This document shows, piece after piece, positions 1 through 5,377 of a stretch of DNA of 5,711 nt (its first letter is position 1; each line of letters opens with the position of its first letter). The position numbers were made by a program, and so were the translations under genes. This DNA comes from an uncultured Alphaproteobacteria bacterium (GTDB lineage: Bacteria > Pseudomonadota > Alphaproteobacteria > Micavibrionales > Micavibrionaceae), in the NCBI GenBank assembly GCA_934538895.1, contig CAKTCH010000111.1:1-5711 (forward strand). The letters run 5' to 3'. The notes below the pieces were generated by a model. The model was not told the DNA's origin. It saw only the letters and a program-made list of their open reading frames with translations, and ran no database searches.

Positions 1-485
1 GGCATGGCGCGCAGCGCCTGTTCCGCCGCCAGTTTGGTTTCGCCATAGGGATTGATGGGCTGAAGCGGCAGATCTTCATTCAGCGTCGCGGCAGCCGCCG
101 TACCGCTGCCCACCATGCCATAAACAGCGGCGGTGGAGGAGAAAACGGCGTTGGTCACGCCGCATCCCTGCACCGTGGCGAAGAGGTTTTTCGCCCGTTC
201 GGTGTTGTTATCCCAGAATTTTGCGGGGAATTTCACGGATTCGGCCACCTCGATAAAGGCCGCGAAATGCAGCAGGGCGGCGGGCTGGAATTCCGCGCAG
301 ACGGATTTGACAAACGCCGCGTCACCGATATCGCCCAGACGCAGCGGGCCGAAGGCCGCCGCCCATTCATGCCCGCTCGACAGGTTATCAACCACCACGG
401 GGATAAAGCCTGCTTCACGCAAAGCATAGGATGTGTGGCTGCCGATATAACCGGCGCCGCCGGAGACAAGGATCTGCTGGGTCAT
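1..485 (-). CDS. galE: UDP-glucose 4-epimerase, N-terminal 161 residues (partial, runs off left edge)
   Basis: The product would interconvert UDP-glucose and UDP-galactose in the cytoplasm with tightly bound NAD, supplying galactose metabolism and surface polysaccharides. Translation from 485 on the minus strand gives 161 residues typical of the extended SDR family. The N-terminal Rossmann motif GGAGYIGSH (residues 9-17) is present, followed by the adenosine-ribose region VVDNLSSGH (31-39) and HFAAFIEVAESV (73-84). FSSTAAVYG (115-123) has Thr118 where E. coli GalE has its catalytic Ser. NPYGETK (145-151) supplies the Tyr147-x3-Lys151 pair. The start is firm because an in-frame TAA lies 9-11 bases upstream and the Rossmann strand begins at residue 4. 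No Shine-Dalgarno sequence is visible before it. The C-terminal half, which holds the sugar-specificity determinants, is outside the window, so a related nucleotide-sugar epimerase cannot be fully excluded. It lies downstream of the kinase on the same strand, 283 bp away. Confidence 0.93.
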   Translation of the reverse strand, partial: MTQQILVSGGAGYIGSHTSYALREAGFIPVVVDNLSSGHEWAAAFGPLRLGDIGDAAFVKSVCAEFQPAALLHFAAFIEVAESVKFPAKFWDNNTERAKNLFATVQGCGVTNAVFSSTAAVYGMVGSGTAAAATLNEDLPLQPINPYGETKLAAEQALRAM

Positions 486-708
486 GGGCGCTTATGTGGC
501 GGGCAAAGGGGGCGGCGTCAACAGATAAATGCTGCAATGCATCAAGAAATATTTCAAAATATCGTGACAGGCAAAAGAGAAAGCACATAACAGCCCTTTG
601 TTTTTGCTTGCTCCTTATCCTGCAATCGCGGCGGAAGGGACCCTAACAACCAAGGGTTGTTCAAAAACCTGTTGTCCTCATCCTCATGGAGTCACCCCAC
701 GCTATGGG

Positions 709-730
709 AGAGCAATGGACGTCTTGCTCT
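709..730. repeat. Inverted repeat, 7-bp arms
   Basis: AGAGCAA at 709-715 is perfectly complementary to TTGCTCT at 724-730, with an 8-base loop. It lies about 40 bp beyond the kinase stop codon. It could fold in RNA from either strand, but no T run follows on either side, so any role in 3'-end formation is only a guess. Confidence 0.5.
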
Positions 731-732
731 GC

Positions 733-763
733 GTTTAAAAATTGTCCTGATAGCTTTTTAAAC
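733..763. repeat. Inverted repeat, 9-bp AT-rich arms, just after the kinase stop
   Basis: GTTTAAAAA at 733-741 is the exact complement of TTTTTAAAC at 755-763, with a 13-base loop. It begins 6 bp after the kinase stop codon on the minus strand. The stem has only one G-C pair, which is weak for an intrinsic terminator. It may instead be a protein site or part of a composite 3' structure with the neighbouring 12-bp palindrome CGCTTTAAAGCG at 765-776, which spans the kinase stop. Confidence 0.5.
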
Positions 764-768
764 ACGCT

Positions 769-1758
769 TTAAAGCGCGGGATTATGTCCGCGCTTCCAGC
801 GCTTGGCTGTCGGGCGTTTCTCCGGTGCGGCGTTTTTCAGCTTTGGCAATGCGGCGGCGATTTCTCCGGCTATTGGCAGCGAAGTTTGCGCACCATATTT
901 GCGGCATGCCAGCGAGCCCGCCACCGCAGCATGCCGCAGCGCGATCTCCGTTGGCAAATCATTGGCCAGTGCAGCAGCAAAAGCACCAGCGAAAGCGTCA
1001 CCCGCGCCGACTGTATCCTTCACCTTAATCGCCAAGGCGGGCGTGCGCATCTCCGTTCCATCGGGGCGGAAAGCGGCAGAGCCTTTTTCGCCCAGAGTCA
1101 CGATGCACATGAAATCAAATTTTTGGGCCATTGCCCGCGCCGCAGCCTGGCCGTTCGGCGCTTTGAGCCCCATGTGCTTTGCCAATGCTTCCGCTTCCGC
1201 CTCATTGACGATGAGATAATTTACGCAAGCCAGTGTTTTAGCTTTTTGCGGCTTGGCGGGCGCTACATTCATGATGATTTGCGCACCAGCGGCCTTGGCG
1301 CGTTGCATCAGCTTCAAATTCTCCGCCGCATCAAGCTCCGCCTGCAGCAACAGGATCGTCCTGCTGCTCAGCGCCGAGTCCGGCACCTGATCGGCGCGCG
1401 CCAGTGTGTTGGCGCCCTGGCTCACGAAAATCTTGTGCTTGCCCTCGGGCGTCGAAATGATCATCGCCATTCCAGTGCGCTCTTCCGTGCGGATGATGCC
1501 CCTGGTATCGATGCCGTGCGCCTTGAAATTATCGAGCAAATAACGGCTGTGCGACCCATTGCCCACCGCTCCGAAAAATTTGACTTTCGCGCCCGCCCTG
1601 GCTGCCGCGACCGCCTGATTGGCGCCTTTGCCACCCGGCGCCTGCTGATGCCGCTTGAAATGCAGCGCGTCTTCGCCGCTTGATGTGAAGAAGTCAAAAT
1701 CCGGCACCTGGAAAAACAGATCAACGATATTGGAACCGAAAACAAGAACGTTTTTCAT
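769..1758 (-). CDS. rbsK: Ribokinase-like PfkB family sugar kinase
   Basis: This cytoplasmic kinase would phosphorylate a sugar, most likely D-ribose to ribose 5-phosphate, using ATP. Counting from the Met at 1758, the substrate-binding start GSNIVD is at residues 8-13. PfkB signature 1, GGKGANQAVAAAR, is at 42-54. The NEAE ATP/Mg motif is at 185-188 and VTLGEKG at 220-226. Signature 2, DTVGAGDAF, is at 248-256 with catalytic Asp254. The near-C-terminal RKYGAQTSLP matches the ribokinase RKGAQPSVP region around the monovalent cation site. An alternative start at 1770 adds MRFA but has no Shine-Dalgarno; the Met at 1758 has a weak TGAGA about 7 bases upstream and is preferred. The last 20 or so residues are a Lys/Arg-rich tail (EKRPTAKRWKRGH) beyond the usual end of ribokinases. 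It is transcribed divergently from the dehydrogenase cluster. Another pentose or ketose substrate is possible, so the symbol is tentative. Confidence 0.88.
   Translation of the reverse strand: MKNVLVFGSNIVDLFFQVPDFDFFTSSGEDALHFKRHQQAPGGKGANQAVAAARAGAKVKFFGAVGNGSHSRYLLDNFKAHGIDTRGIIRTEERTGMAMIISTPEGKHKIFVSQGANTLARADQVPDSALSSRTILLLQAELDAAENLKLMQRAKAAGAQIIMNVAPAKPQKAKTLACVNYLIVNEAEAEALAKHMGLKAPNGQAAARAMAQKFDFMCIVTLGEKGSAAFRPDGTEMRTPALAIKVKDTVGAGDAFAGAFAAALANDLPTEIALRHAAVAGSLACRKYGAQTSLPIAGEIAAALPKLKNAAPEKRPTAKRWKRGHNPAL
774..793 (-). repeat. GC-rich inverted repeat overlapping the kinase 3' end
   Basis: Read on the minus strand, GCGCGG and CCGCGC form perfect 6-bp arms around an 8-base loop within the last codons of the kinase, followed directly by TTTAAAG. 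This is the most terminator-like structure near the kinase end, but the T tract is only three bases before the sequence turns to A, so it would be weak at best. Confidence 0.35.
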
Positions 1759-1779
1759 GGCAAATCTCATGGTAAAAGC

Positions 1780-1801
1780 GCTGCAGCCGGCTCGCTGCAG
1801 C
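1780..1801. repeat. Two copies of the palindrome GCTGCAGC just upstream of the kinase start
   Basis: GCTGCAGC occurs at 1780-1787 and 1794-1801 with a 6-base spacer. Because each copy is itself palindromic, the pair is both a direct and an inverted repeat. It could form an 8-bp hairpin in the kinase leader RNA ending about 9 bases before the 1770 ATG and 21 before the preferred ATG, or act as a double protein site. No function is shown by the sequence. Confidence 0.5.
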
Positions 1802-1964
1802 CATCGGCCTATCTAAGCTGCATCCTCAATATCGCAAGACCGGAACCTAGTCCAGCGCGCCGAATATCTTTGCATCATGGCACAAGGCGGCTTCAGGCCA
1901 AAACCCTTGTCAGTCCATGACTTAACCAATATCATGCAGCGCAGCGGATATGGAGAAAGTATTC

Positions 1965-1993
1965 TTGTCGACATGAAACTATAAAAATATGTT
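1965..1993 (+). promoter_or_regulatory. Weak sigma-70-like promoter candidate for the dehydrogenase cluster
   Basis: TTGTCG at 1965-1970 and TATGTT at 1988-1993 each match the consensus hexamers at four of six positions with a 17-base spacer. A transcript from here would have a leader of about 170 bases. An alternative -10, GATAAA at 2013-2018, lies 41 bp after the start of the CATGAAACTAT word, much as TATAAT lies 42 bp after that word upstream of the last gene. I cannot choose between them. Confidence 0.25.
1972..1982 (+). repeat. 11-bp word CATGAAACTAT, copy 1 (upstream of first dehydrogenase)
   Basis: An identical 11-base word occurs at 5295-5305, in the short gap before the HAD gene. 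Both copies have the same orientation relative to the downstream gene and both are non-coding. It is a candidate shared binding site for a regulator of the cluster; this is inference from the exact match alone. Confidence 0.4.
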
Positions 1994-2047
1994 ATCAAAT
2001 CAGAGCGACTGAGATAAAAGGGGCGACTCTCCGAGTTTGTACCCGCA

Positions 2048-2060
2048 GCTGAAATTCAGC
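2048..2060. promoter_or_regulatory. 13-bp palindrome, candidate operator
   Basis: GCTGAA and TTCAGC form a perfect inverted repeat around a single central A, 108 bp before the first dehydrogenase start. This size and symmetry are usual for the site of a dimeric helix-turn-helix regulator. It does not have the central CG of typical LacI-family operators. Its left half plus centre (GCTGAAATT) recurs at 5318-5326. Confidence 0.35.
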
Positions 2061-2156
2061 ATATCACATCGAAAAAGTATCAGCCGGTCTCTCAGATGCA
2101 GGAATAAAAAGGGGTTAAACTCAAGCAAGGCAGTAGTTGTCGTTCATTATAGTGTT

Positions 2157-2161
2157 AGGAG
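2157..2161 (+). promoter_or_regulatory. Shine-Dalgarno AGGAG for the first dehydrogenase
   Basis: AGGAG ends 6 bases before the ATG at 2168 and is the best ribosome-binding site in the window, so it fixes the start of the first dehydrogenase. Confidence 0.8.
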
Positions 2162-2167
2162 TCACGG

Positions 2168-3757
2168 ATGAAGCCTCTGCGTATCGATACCTTGGGAGAT
2201 CTGCCCCCCAGCATTGGCGTGCCGCGTTATAATCCCAGAGAAGTGAAAATCGGTATCGCCCATATCGGCGCCACCAGCAATTTCGGCCGCGCCTTCCTGA
2301 TGCCTCATTTCGACAGAGCGCTGAACAACCAGCAGAATGATGGCCGCGAACTCAATCACGGTGTCGTTTCCATCAAGACGACCAGCAGCGCCATACCTTA
2401 TTCGCTCAGCAATATGCAGGCCCAAGAGGGTCTTTACACAGTCATTAGCCGCAATGGCAGCATTGAATATGACGTTGTCGGCGCCGTGCGCCAAGTGATG
2501 AACTATAATGATGACCCGAAAGCCGTTATTGATCGCCTGGCCAATCCTGCAATCAAGATGATTACCATCACGGGCTCGCAAAGCGCCTATTATCTGAACG
2601 CGGATGGTGACGGGCTGGATAAATCCCTGCCGGCAGTCAAGGCCGATATGGTGAATCCGTTTCAGCCAATCACCATGCCCGGCATCCTCATGGCCGCGCT
2701 CAAGCAACGTCAGGACAACGGTATTGAAGCGCCGCTGATCATCTCCTGCGACAATTTATCGAATAATGGCGCGAAACTGGGAACCGTATTACGGCAGTAC
2801 AATGAAGCCACAAAGCTTTGCACGCCGAAATATATGGCGACACTCAAGACGCCGAATACGATGGTCGACCGCATCACGCCGGAGCAAGATAACGACGTAA
2901 ATGCCAGCCTGATGCGCACCAAAGGCGTCGTTGATCATGCTGCCGTGACGGCGGAAGGCTTCAGCAAATTCATGATCGAGCAGCCTGTGACAACGGATAT
3001 TCGCTTGACTGAACTGGCCCGCGCGGGCGCGATTATCGTCAAGGATTTGAAACCTTATGAAGACATGAAACTGCGTGGGCTTAACGGCCCACATATGGCG
3101 CTCGCCCTGGTGGGCATCCTGAGCGGGCAAAGCATGGTCAGTGAAGCCCTGGCAGTGCCTTTCATCCGCCCCTTCGTTAAGCGCTTGATGAATCAGGCTG
3201 TTGACACGGCTCAGCTGCCTGTTACGGAAAAAGCCGGCTTTCCGTCTGAAGCTATCTCCCGTTTTGACAACGTCAACATGCCGGACACCCTGCCGCGGCT
3301 TGTGAAAGACACGTCCAGCAAGGTGAGTGCGCGCCTCATCAATTACGGCGCCATTGAGCGGGGAGAAGGTTATGATGCCTCGGCTTTCGCCGTCGCGGCT
3401 TGGATGCGCTTCATGCAAGGCACCGACAGAAACGGCAACAGCCTGACGATCGAGGATAGAAACAAAGCCGCGCTGAGCAACACATTGAATGCCGCGGGCT
3501 TTAACACAGAAAAATTCCTGCTGAGCGCCGGCGCGAAAATATTTGACGTCAGTGCGTTGGGTGAAAATGGTTTGGCCAAAGCCCAGCCTTTTATCGCCAA
3601 GGTCGACGCTTACTATCGCGACATCAACAAGCGCGGCGTTGAAGTCGCTCTGGAGCGGGCCTTCGGGCTTGAAGATACGCCCAGACCGCATCGGCCGCAG
3701 TCTGGACAACTGGCGCAAGCGCATACTGGCGTCAGCCACAACAAATTCAACCTATGA
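2168..3757 (+). CDS. Divergent mannitol dehydrogenase family protein (long-chain polyol dehydrogenase paralogue)
   Basis: A 529-residue protein homologous along its length to the next gene and to long-chain mannitol/arabinitol dehydrogenases and hexuronate reductases, which oxidise a polyol to a ketose with NAD(P). The catalytic and substrate residues known from Pseudomonas fluorescens mannitol 2-dehydrogenase appear kept: Asn196 in SCDNL, Lys301, Asn306 and His309 in KLRGLNGPH, and Arg377/Lys385 in RLVKDTSSK. The family signature PNTMVDRITP is at 229-238. The N-terminal nucleotide-binding region is unusual: GIAHIG (29-34) continues as ATSNFGRAF instead of GAFHRAHQ, and the TEKGY motif is replaced by TGSQSAYY (135-142). 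About 30 polar, Pro/His-containing residues form a C-terminal tail. The start has a good AGGAG site, and the N-terminal DLPPSIGVPRYNP aligns with the paralogue's ARLPVNVGRPAYE. Base composition looks somewhat less GC-rich than in the next gene. Substrate and cofactor are unknown; altered cofactor use or a non-catalytic partner role are both possible. Confidence 0.85.
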   Translation: MKPLRIDTLGDLPPSIGVPRYNPREVKIGIAHIGATSNFGRAFLMPHFDRALNNQQNDGRELNHGVVSIKTTSSAIPYSLSNMQAQEGLYTVISRNGSIEYDVVGAVRQVMNYNDDPKAVIDRLANPAIKMITITGSQSAYYLNADGDGLDKSLPAVKADMVNPFQPITMPGILMAALKQRQDNGIEAPLIISCDNLSNNGAKLGTVLRQYNEATKLCTPKYMATLKTPNTMVDRITPEQDNDVNASLMRTKGVVDHAAVTAEGFSKFMIEQPVTTDIRLTELARAGAIIVKDLKPYEDMKLRGLNGPHMALALVGILSGQSMVSEALAVPFIRPFVKRLMNQAVDTAQLPVTEKAGFPSEAISRFDNVNMPDTLPRLVKDTSSKVSARLINYGAIERGEGYDASAFAVAAWMRFMQGTDRNGNSLTIEDRNKAALSNTLNAAGFNTEKFLLSAGAKIFDVSALGENGLAKAQPFIAKVDAYYRDINKRGVEVALERAFGLEDTPRPHRPQSGQLAQAHTGVSHNKFNL

Positions 3758-3781
3758 CCAATTTCCATTAAGGTAAGCATT

Positions 3782-5287
3782 ATGGTGCCGACTACCGCGC
3801 AAACGCACAATTCGCCCGTAGCCTTGAAAGAAGCCAATCTTGCGCGGCTTCCCGTCAATGTCGGACGCCCCGCCTATGAACTCGGCAAGGTCGGGATCGG
3901 CATCGCCCACATCAGCCTGGGCGCTTTCCATCGCGCACATCAAGCTGTCTATACCGACACTGTTCTGGCCGAAGAATCCGGCAACTGGGGCGTTCTCGCT
4001 ATTGGCGCCATGGCCGCGGACGAAAAACTCGTCCAGTCCATGCGTGCGCAGGATTGTCTTTACAGTGTCACCACTCGTGATGGCGACAAGGAAGAAGCCC
4101 GCATCATCGGCTCCATTCGCGATGTCACGCTCATGCCAGGGAACCAGGCCGCGCTCATCGCCCGTCTCGCCGATCCCTCGATCAAAATCATGTCGCTCAC
4201 CATCACTGAAAAAGGCTATTGCCTGGACAGTGCGACCGGCAAGCTCGACCCCGCCCACCCGCTCATCAGGCATGATCTGGAGCACCCCGATGTGCCGCAA
4301 AGCGTTATCGCGCTTATTGTCGCAGCGCTGGCCGCACGCCGCCAGGCTGGCGTTGCACCATTCACCGTCATGTCCTGCGATAACTTGCCCGGCAACGGCC
4401 ACAAGATACACAATGTGGTCGCAGGCTTTGCCGCCATGCGCGATGATGCGCTGGCCGCCTGGATTGAGCGCGAAGTCGCTTTCCCAAACACCATGGTCGA
4501 CCGCATCACGCCTGTCACCGTTCCCGCCGATGTCGAAGCCATTGCCGCCCGCTTCGGCGTTGCCGATGCATGCCCCGTGGTCTGCGAAGAATTCCGGCAA
4601 TGGGTACTTGAAGACAAATTCAGCCTTGGCCGTCCCGCCTGGGAAAAAGCCGGAGCGCAGTTCGTGGCTGATGTCTATCCCTATGAGCTTGCAAAAATTC
4701 GCCTGCTGAATGTCAGCCACACCATTTTCGCCTACCCCGCTTTCCTCGCAGGCTATGAATTTGTCAGCGAAGGCGCGAACGATCCCGGCCTCGCGCGCTT
4801 TGTCCGCGCCGTCATGGACAAAGAGATCACACCGACCTTGCTGCCGGTTCCGGGTATGGATCTTGAGCCTTACAAGGATCGGCTTATCCGTCGCTTCGCC
4901 AACCCGGCGATCAAGGACCGCTGGGAGCGCATTTGTTCCGATGGCTCGCAAAAACTTGCCAATCAGCTGGTGCCCATCATCCGCGAACGCATGCAGGCAG
5001 GCCAATCTTATACCGGCCTTGCCGTTTCTGTGGCCTCATGGATTCGTTATCTGACCGGTCAAGGCGAACAAGGGCAGAGCTACACGCTCAATGATCCCAT
5101 GGCTGATCGCATGCAGCAGGCCGCGCGTCAGGGTAACGGCGATCCGCTTCCCGCCCTGCAGGTTCGCGAGGTTTTTGGCGATCTCGCACAAAACGCCGCA
5201 TTTGTCGCTCTTGTGCGCCAGATGACCGGCGATTTCTACAGCATGGGCGCCAAGGCCGCATGCGCCAAGTGGTTGCAAAAACTCTGA
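3782..5287 (+). CDS. Mannitol dehydrogenase family protein (long-chain polyol dehydrogenase)
   Basis: A 501-residue cytoplasmic enzyme that should oxidise a polyol such as mannitol or D-arabinitol to the ketose with NAD(P), without zinc. The N-terminal Rossmann domain has VGIGIAHISLGAFHRAHQ (37-54) and TEKGY (142-146). The family signature PNTMVDRITP is at 235-244. The C-terminal catalytic domain has Lys305, Asn310 and His313 in KIRLLNVSH, with Asn201 in SCDNL and Arg383/Lys391 in RICSDGSQK; these match the general base, oxyanion-hole and substrate contacts known from Pseudomonas mannitol 2-dehydrogenase. Length is normal for the family (about 450-500) with roughly 30 extra N-terminal residues. 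The ATG follows AAGG by 8 bases and lies 24 bp after the previous stop, so the two dehydrogenases are very likely co-transcribed. Fructuronate or tagaturonate reductase are family alternatives, but no uronate genes are nearby, so I leave the symbol empty. Confidence 0.92.
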   Translation: MVPTTAQTHNSPVALKEANLARLPVNVGRPAYELGKVGIGIAHISLGAFHRAHQAVYTDTVLAEESGNWGVLAIGAMAADEKLVQSMRAQDCLYSVTTRDGDKEEARIIGSIRDVTLMPGNQAALIARLADPSIKIMSLTITEKGYCLDSATGKLDPAHPLIRHDLEHPDVPQSVIALIVAALAARRQAGVAPFTVMSCDNLPGNGHKIHNVVAGFAAMRDDALAAWIEREVAFPNTMVDRITPVTVPADVEAIAARFGVADACPVVCEEFRQWVLEDKFSLGRPAWEKAGAQFVADVYPYELAKIRLLNVSHTIFAYPAFLAGYEFVSEGANDPGLARFVRAVMDKEITPTLLPVPGMDLEPYKDRLIRRFANPAIKDRWERICSDGSQKLANQLVPIIRERMQAGQSYTGLAVSVASWIRYLTGQGEQGQSYTLNDPMADRMQQAARQGNGDPLPALQVREVFGDLAQNAAFVALVRQMTGDFYSMGAKAACAKWLQKL

Positions 5288-5294
5288 TTCTGTT

Positions 5295-5305
5295 CATGAA
5301 ACTAT
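5295..5305 (+). repeat. 11-bp word CATGAAACTAT, copy 2 (upstream of HAD gene)
   Basis: Identical to 1972-1982. Here it begins 42 bp before the TATAAT box, which places it just upstream of where a -35 element would lie, a usual position for an activator site. It is followed by GCTGAAATT at 5318-5326, also present in the palindrome at 2048-2060. Confidence 0.4.
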
Positions 5306-5336
5306 TAATGACAATGTGCTGAAATTTTTTCTGCGC

Positions 5337-5342
5337 TATAAT
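5337..5342 (+). promoter_or_regulatory. -10 element TATAAT of a probable promoter for the HAD gene
   Basis: A perfect TATAAT box lies 41 bases before the HAD start codon, in the 90-bp gap after the dehydrogenase stop. Transcription from about 5349 would leave a leader of about 29 bases holding the ribosome-binding site. No good -35 hexamer stands 16-18 bases upstream; ATGACA at 5308-5313 resembles one but is 23 bases away. This suggests an activator-dependent or weak internal promoter. Confidence 0.45.
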
Positions 5343-5366
5343 CCCGTAGGTTTTCGAGAATAATTT

Positions 5367-5371
5367 AAGGG
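5367..5371 (+). promoter_or_regulatory. Shine-Dalgarno AAGGG that picks the HAD start
   Basis: AAGGG is 6 bases from the ATG at 5378 but only 3 from the ATG at 5375, so the second of the two adjacent Met codons is the more likely start. Confidence 0.6.
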
Positions 5372-5377
5372 TTGATG

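Larger units (their letters stand above)
486..768. other. Intergenic region between kinase and galE, no gene seen
   Basis: I find no convincing gene on either strand in these 283 bp; the short open frames have no ribosome-binding site and resemble no family I know. The left part must carry the 5' end of the galE transcript, yet I see no good sigma-70 promoter pair on the minus strand. The right part is rich in inverted repeats, with arms at 709-715/724-730 and 733-741/755-763. A smaller perfect repeat (AACAACC/GGTTGTT) sits at 645-651/655-661, and an AT-only one (ATATTT/AAATAT) at 549-562. None has a clean GC stem followed by a T run, so an intrinsic terminator is not established. Confidence 0.6.
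1771..2167. other. Divergent intergenic regulatory region between the kinase and the polyol dehydrogenases
   Basis: These 397 bp lie between the starts of two divergently transcribed units, so promoters for both directions are expected here. A 61-codon minus-strand frame (1813..1998) has no ribosome-binding site and no recognisable protein character. Visible elements are the doubled GCTGCAGC at 1780-1801, the self-complementary TGTCGACA at 1966-1973, the CATGAAACTAT word at 1972-1982, the palindrome at 2048-2060, and two similar words, ATAAAAGGGG at 2014-2023 and ATAAAAAGGGG at 2104-2114. No strong sigma-70 promoter is present in either direction, which would fit activator-dependent transcription, though that is inference. 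Confidence 0.65.

Noticed and set aside
645..661. AACAACC-AAG-GGTTGTT hairpin as an intrinsic terminator
   Set aside because: It has a 3-base loop, a short stem and no T run on either strand, and no gene ends beside it.
784..1683. Plus-strand open frame of 299 codons opposite the kinase
   Set aside because: The Cys/Arg/His-rich composition is typical of an antisense frame, and the minus strand has clear PfkB signatures.
1813..1998. 61-codon minus-strand frame in the divergent intergenic region
   Set aside because: No ribosome-binding site, no family resemblance, and a composition unlike the neighbouring genes. A real small protein cannot be excluded but is not supported.
2014..2114. ATAAAAGGGG and ATAAAAAGGGG as a designed direct repeat
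   Set aside because: The words differ by one base in the A run and are low-complexity; two chance purine runs are an adequate explanation.
2149..2154. TATAGT as a -10 element right before the first dehydrogenase
   Set aside because: Transcription would begin at about the Shine-Dalgarno or after it, and no -35 stands at a proper distance, so it conflicts with the clear AGGAG site.
2789..3739. Minus-strand open frame of 316 codons opposite the first dehydrogenase
   Set aside because: It lies wholly within a convincing plus-strand gene, has no recognisable motifs and no ribosome-binding site that I can see.
3752..5005. Minus-strand open frame of 417 codons opposite the second dehydrogenase
   Set aside because: It is a shadow of a well-supported gene on the other strand, its translation resembles no family, and GC-rich codon use often keeps the antisense frame open.
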